Shown here one piece after another: positions 63,003-64,000 of a stretch of DNA of 64,000 nt. The stretch's first letter is position 1. Each line of letters opens with the position of its first letter. Both the position numbers and the translations under genes were made by a program. This stretch comes from Ciborinia camelliae. Its lineage: Eukaryota > Ascomycota > Leotiomycetes > Helotiales > Sclerotiniaceae. The notes below the pieces were generated by a model. The model saw nothing but the letters and a program-made list of their open reading frames with translations. It was not told where the DNA came from and did not search any database. The stretch is taken from NCBI GenBank assembly GCA_025890175.1, contig JANPYM010000016.1, positions 775,110 through 839,109 on the forward strand, given 5' to 3'.

Positions 63003-64000
63003 CTGAATATTAAGGGCAGTGAGGAGCGATCAAAGAACAGAAGTGGTGTTAAATCTGCGAGGTCAGTTGTCAAGAGACAGAAGGCTTAAAGCCACTGAAA
63101 CACAGAGTAGTAATGTTTGTGAAAACGATGCTGCTTGATACCGAACAAAGGCAAAGTCAGAACCTTTTAATTTTATGGATTGACTTGTAATGATAAAGTA
63201 TGTCGAACAGTATCTCTTGCACCCAGTGTTCTACTTAGTATACTATAGCACAATGGTGACGTGTATTGATGATTGAATATAGTATATCGTACGTATGATT
63301 CAGAGATCGTACCACTTGCGTAAATATCATCTGATACTACTAGTATTTATAAGGATATATTGAAATATACCTAGTAGTTACCCGTTAAAACTAAACGTCA
63401 CTCAAACGATTACCCAAAACGGCAAAATAAAGAAATCATTTTATTGACTACCCCAGAAACGTTATTTTATTAGTATCACTATATTGCCCCGAATAAGAAT
63501 TAAATAATTTTAAATTGGCCAAACAGATTATCTATCCTTTATAGTTTTGTAAATTTAGGGTATTCATTTTAATTTTTAATACAATATATTATATTTAATA
63601 TAACAAATATTAGTCGTATATCCTGGGATGACCAGTAATACGGTAGGAAGGAGTACTAGGGTAGAATATGGTAGATTGATTTGACTAAGGAGTATGTATT
63701 TGGTGGCAGCCCAGCTGCCCTTATATGCTACTCCCCCATACCCTATGCGGTATAGCTTACCACGTGATCCCTGATCACGTGACCGGAAACCATGTGACCT
63801 GATTCCCCAATAACAAATATAATATTGTATTTAATATTGTAAAAATAATTATTATTATACATTTTTATTAAAGCTTTTTTTGTTTAATTTAATTTAATTT
63901 AATTTAGTTTATATTTGTTTTAAAAAGATAAACAAATAAAATAATTGAATTTTATTCGATACAATTTGATAATAAAAGAATAATAAAAAAAAAAAAAAAA
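63003..64000. other. AT-rich right end of the window
   Basis: The first exon and promoter of the NLR gene should lie at the start of this stretch, but I could not find a convincing ATG exon. From about 63480 the DNA becomes AT-rich, with normal composition at about 63620-63810, and it ends in A16 (63985-64000). Confidence 0.4.
63761..63781. repeat. Perfect inverted repeat CACGTGATC / GATCACGTG
   Basis: Nine-base arms at 63761-63769 and 63773-63781 are separated by CCT. A similar TCACGTGATC occurs alone near 3763-3772. CACGTG is an E-box core bound by bHLH factors. Confidence 0.75.

Overview
The window looks like nuclear DNA of a filamentous ascomycete. The clues are many short GT-AG introns (mostly 46-85 nt) with CTAAC/CTGAC-type branch sites, long AT-rich non-coding blocks, C-to-T nonsense decay that resembles repeat-induced point mutation (RIP), and families that are typically fungal: a GtaA glutaminase, a giant DUF3638 protein, a Zn2Cys6 regulator, a rhodopsin-like membrane protein and a NACHT-ankyrin receptor. 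A Leotiomycetes (Helotiales) origin fits the gene set and base composition, but this is an inference. I rebuilt gene models by joining exons by eye. Every join given keeps the reading frame, and total lengths were checked to be multiples of three.

Layout. 0.3-2.6 kb: a five-exon P-loop ATPase. 4.7-5.1 kb: a one-exon SUMO-like gene. 5.5-6.3 kb (-): a MYND zinc-finger protein. 6.5-7.0 kb: a small protein that may be secreted. 8.2-9.1 kb: a Zn2Cys6 regulator. 10.08 kb: a 10-N assembly gap. 10.5-13.5 kb: a diverged tandem satellite of about eleven units of about 250-280 bp. 13.5-17.2 kb: no gene recognised. 17.2-20.0 kb: secreted glutaminase GtaA, with a 12-nt microexon. 21.4-23.6 kb (-): a pseudogene with RIP-like stops and one-base insertions. 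24.3-34.2 kb (-): one 3,241-residue DUF3638/DUF3645 protein with a long Ser-Glu-Asp insertion. 36.1-37.0 kb: a secreted Cys-rich protein. 37.0-44.8 kb: almost 8 kb without a recognised gene, including an AT-rich block. 44.8-46.4 kb: a rhodopsin-domain seven-helix protein. 46.7-47.8 kb: two strong tandem repeats. 48.0-50.5 kb (-) and 52.4-55.0 kb (+): two divergent cell-surface genes, one repeat-rich and probably GPI-anchored, the other an aspartyl-protease-like receptor-shaped protein that lacks the catalytic motif. 55.5-63.0 kb (-): a very large NLR-like gene with an alpha/beta-hydrolase-like N-terminus, NACHT, about 30 ankyrin repeats and a C-terminal SPRY domain.

How the genes relate. There are no operons and no clear biosynthetic cluster. 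The common thread is surface and self/non-self biology (secreted enzyme and Cys-rich protein, seven-helix receptor-like protein, two wall or surface proteins, one NLR) among rapidly changing repeats. The most unusual items are the NACHT-ankyrin-SPRY architecture with degenerate Walker A and hydrolase motifs, the satellite array, the pseudogene whose decay can be read base by base, and the acidic repeat inserted into the DUF3638 ATPase-like region.
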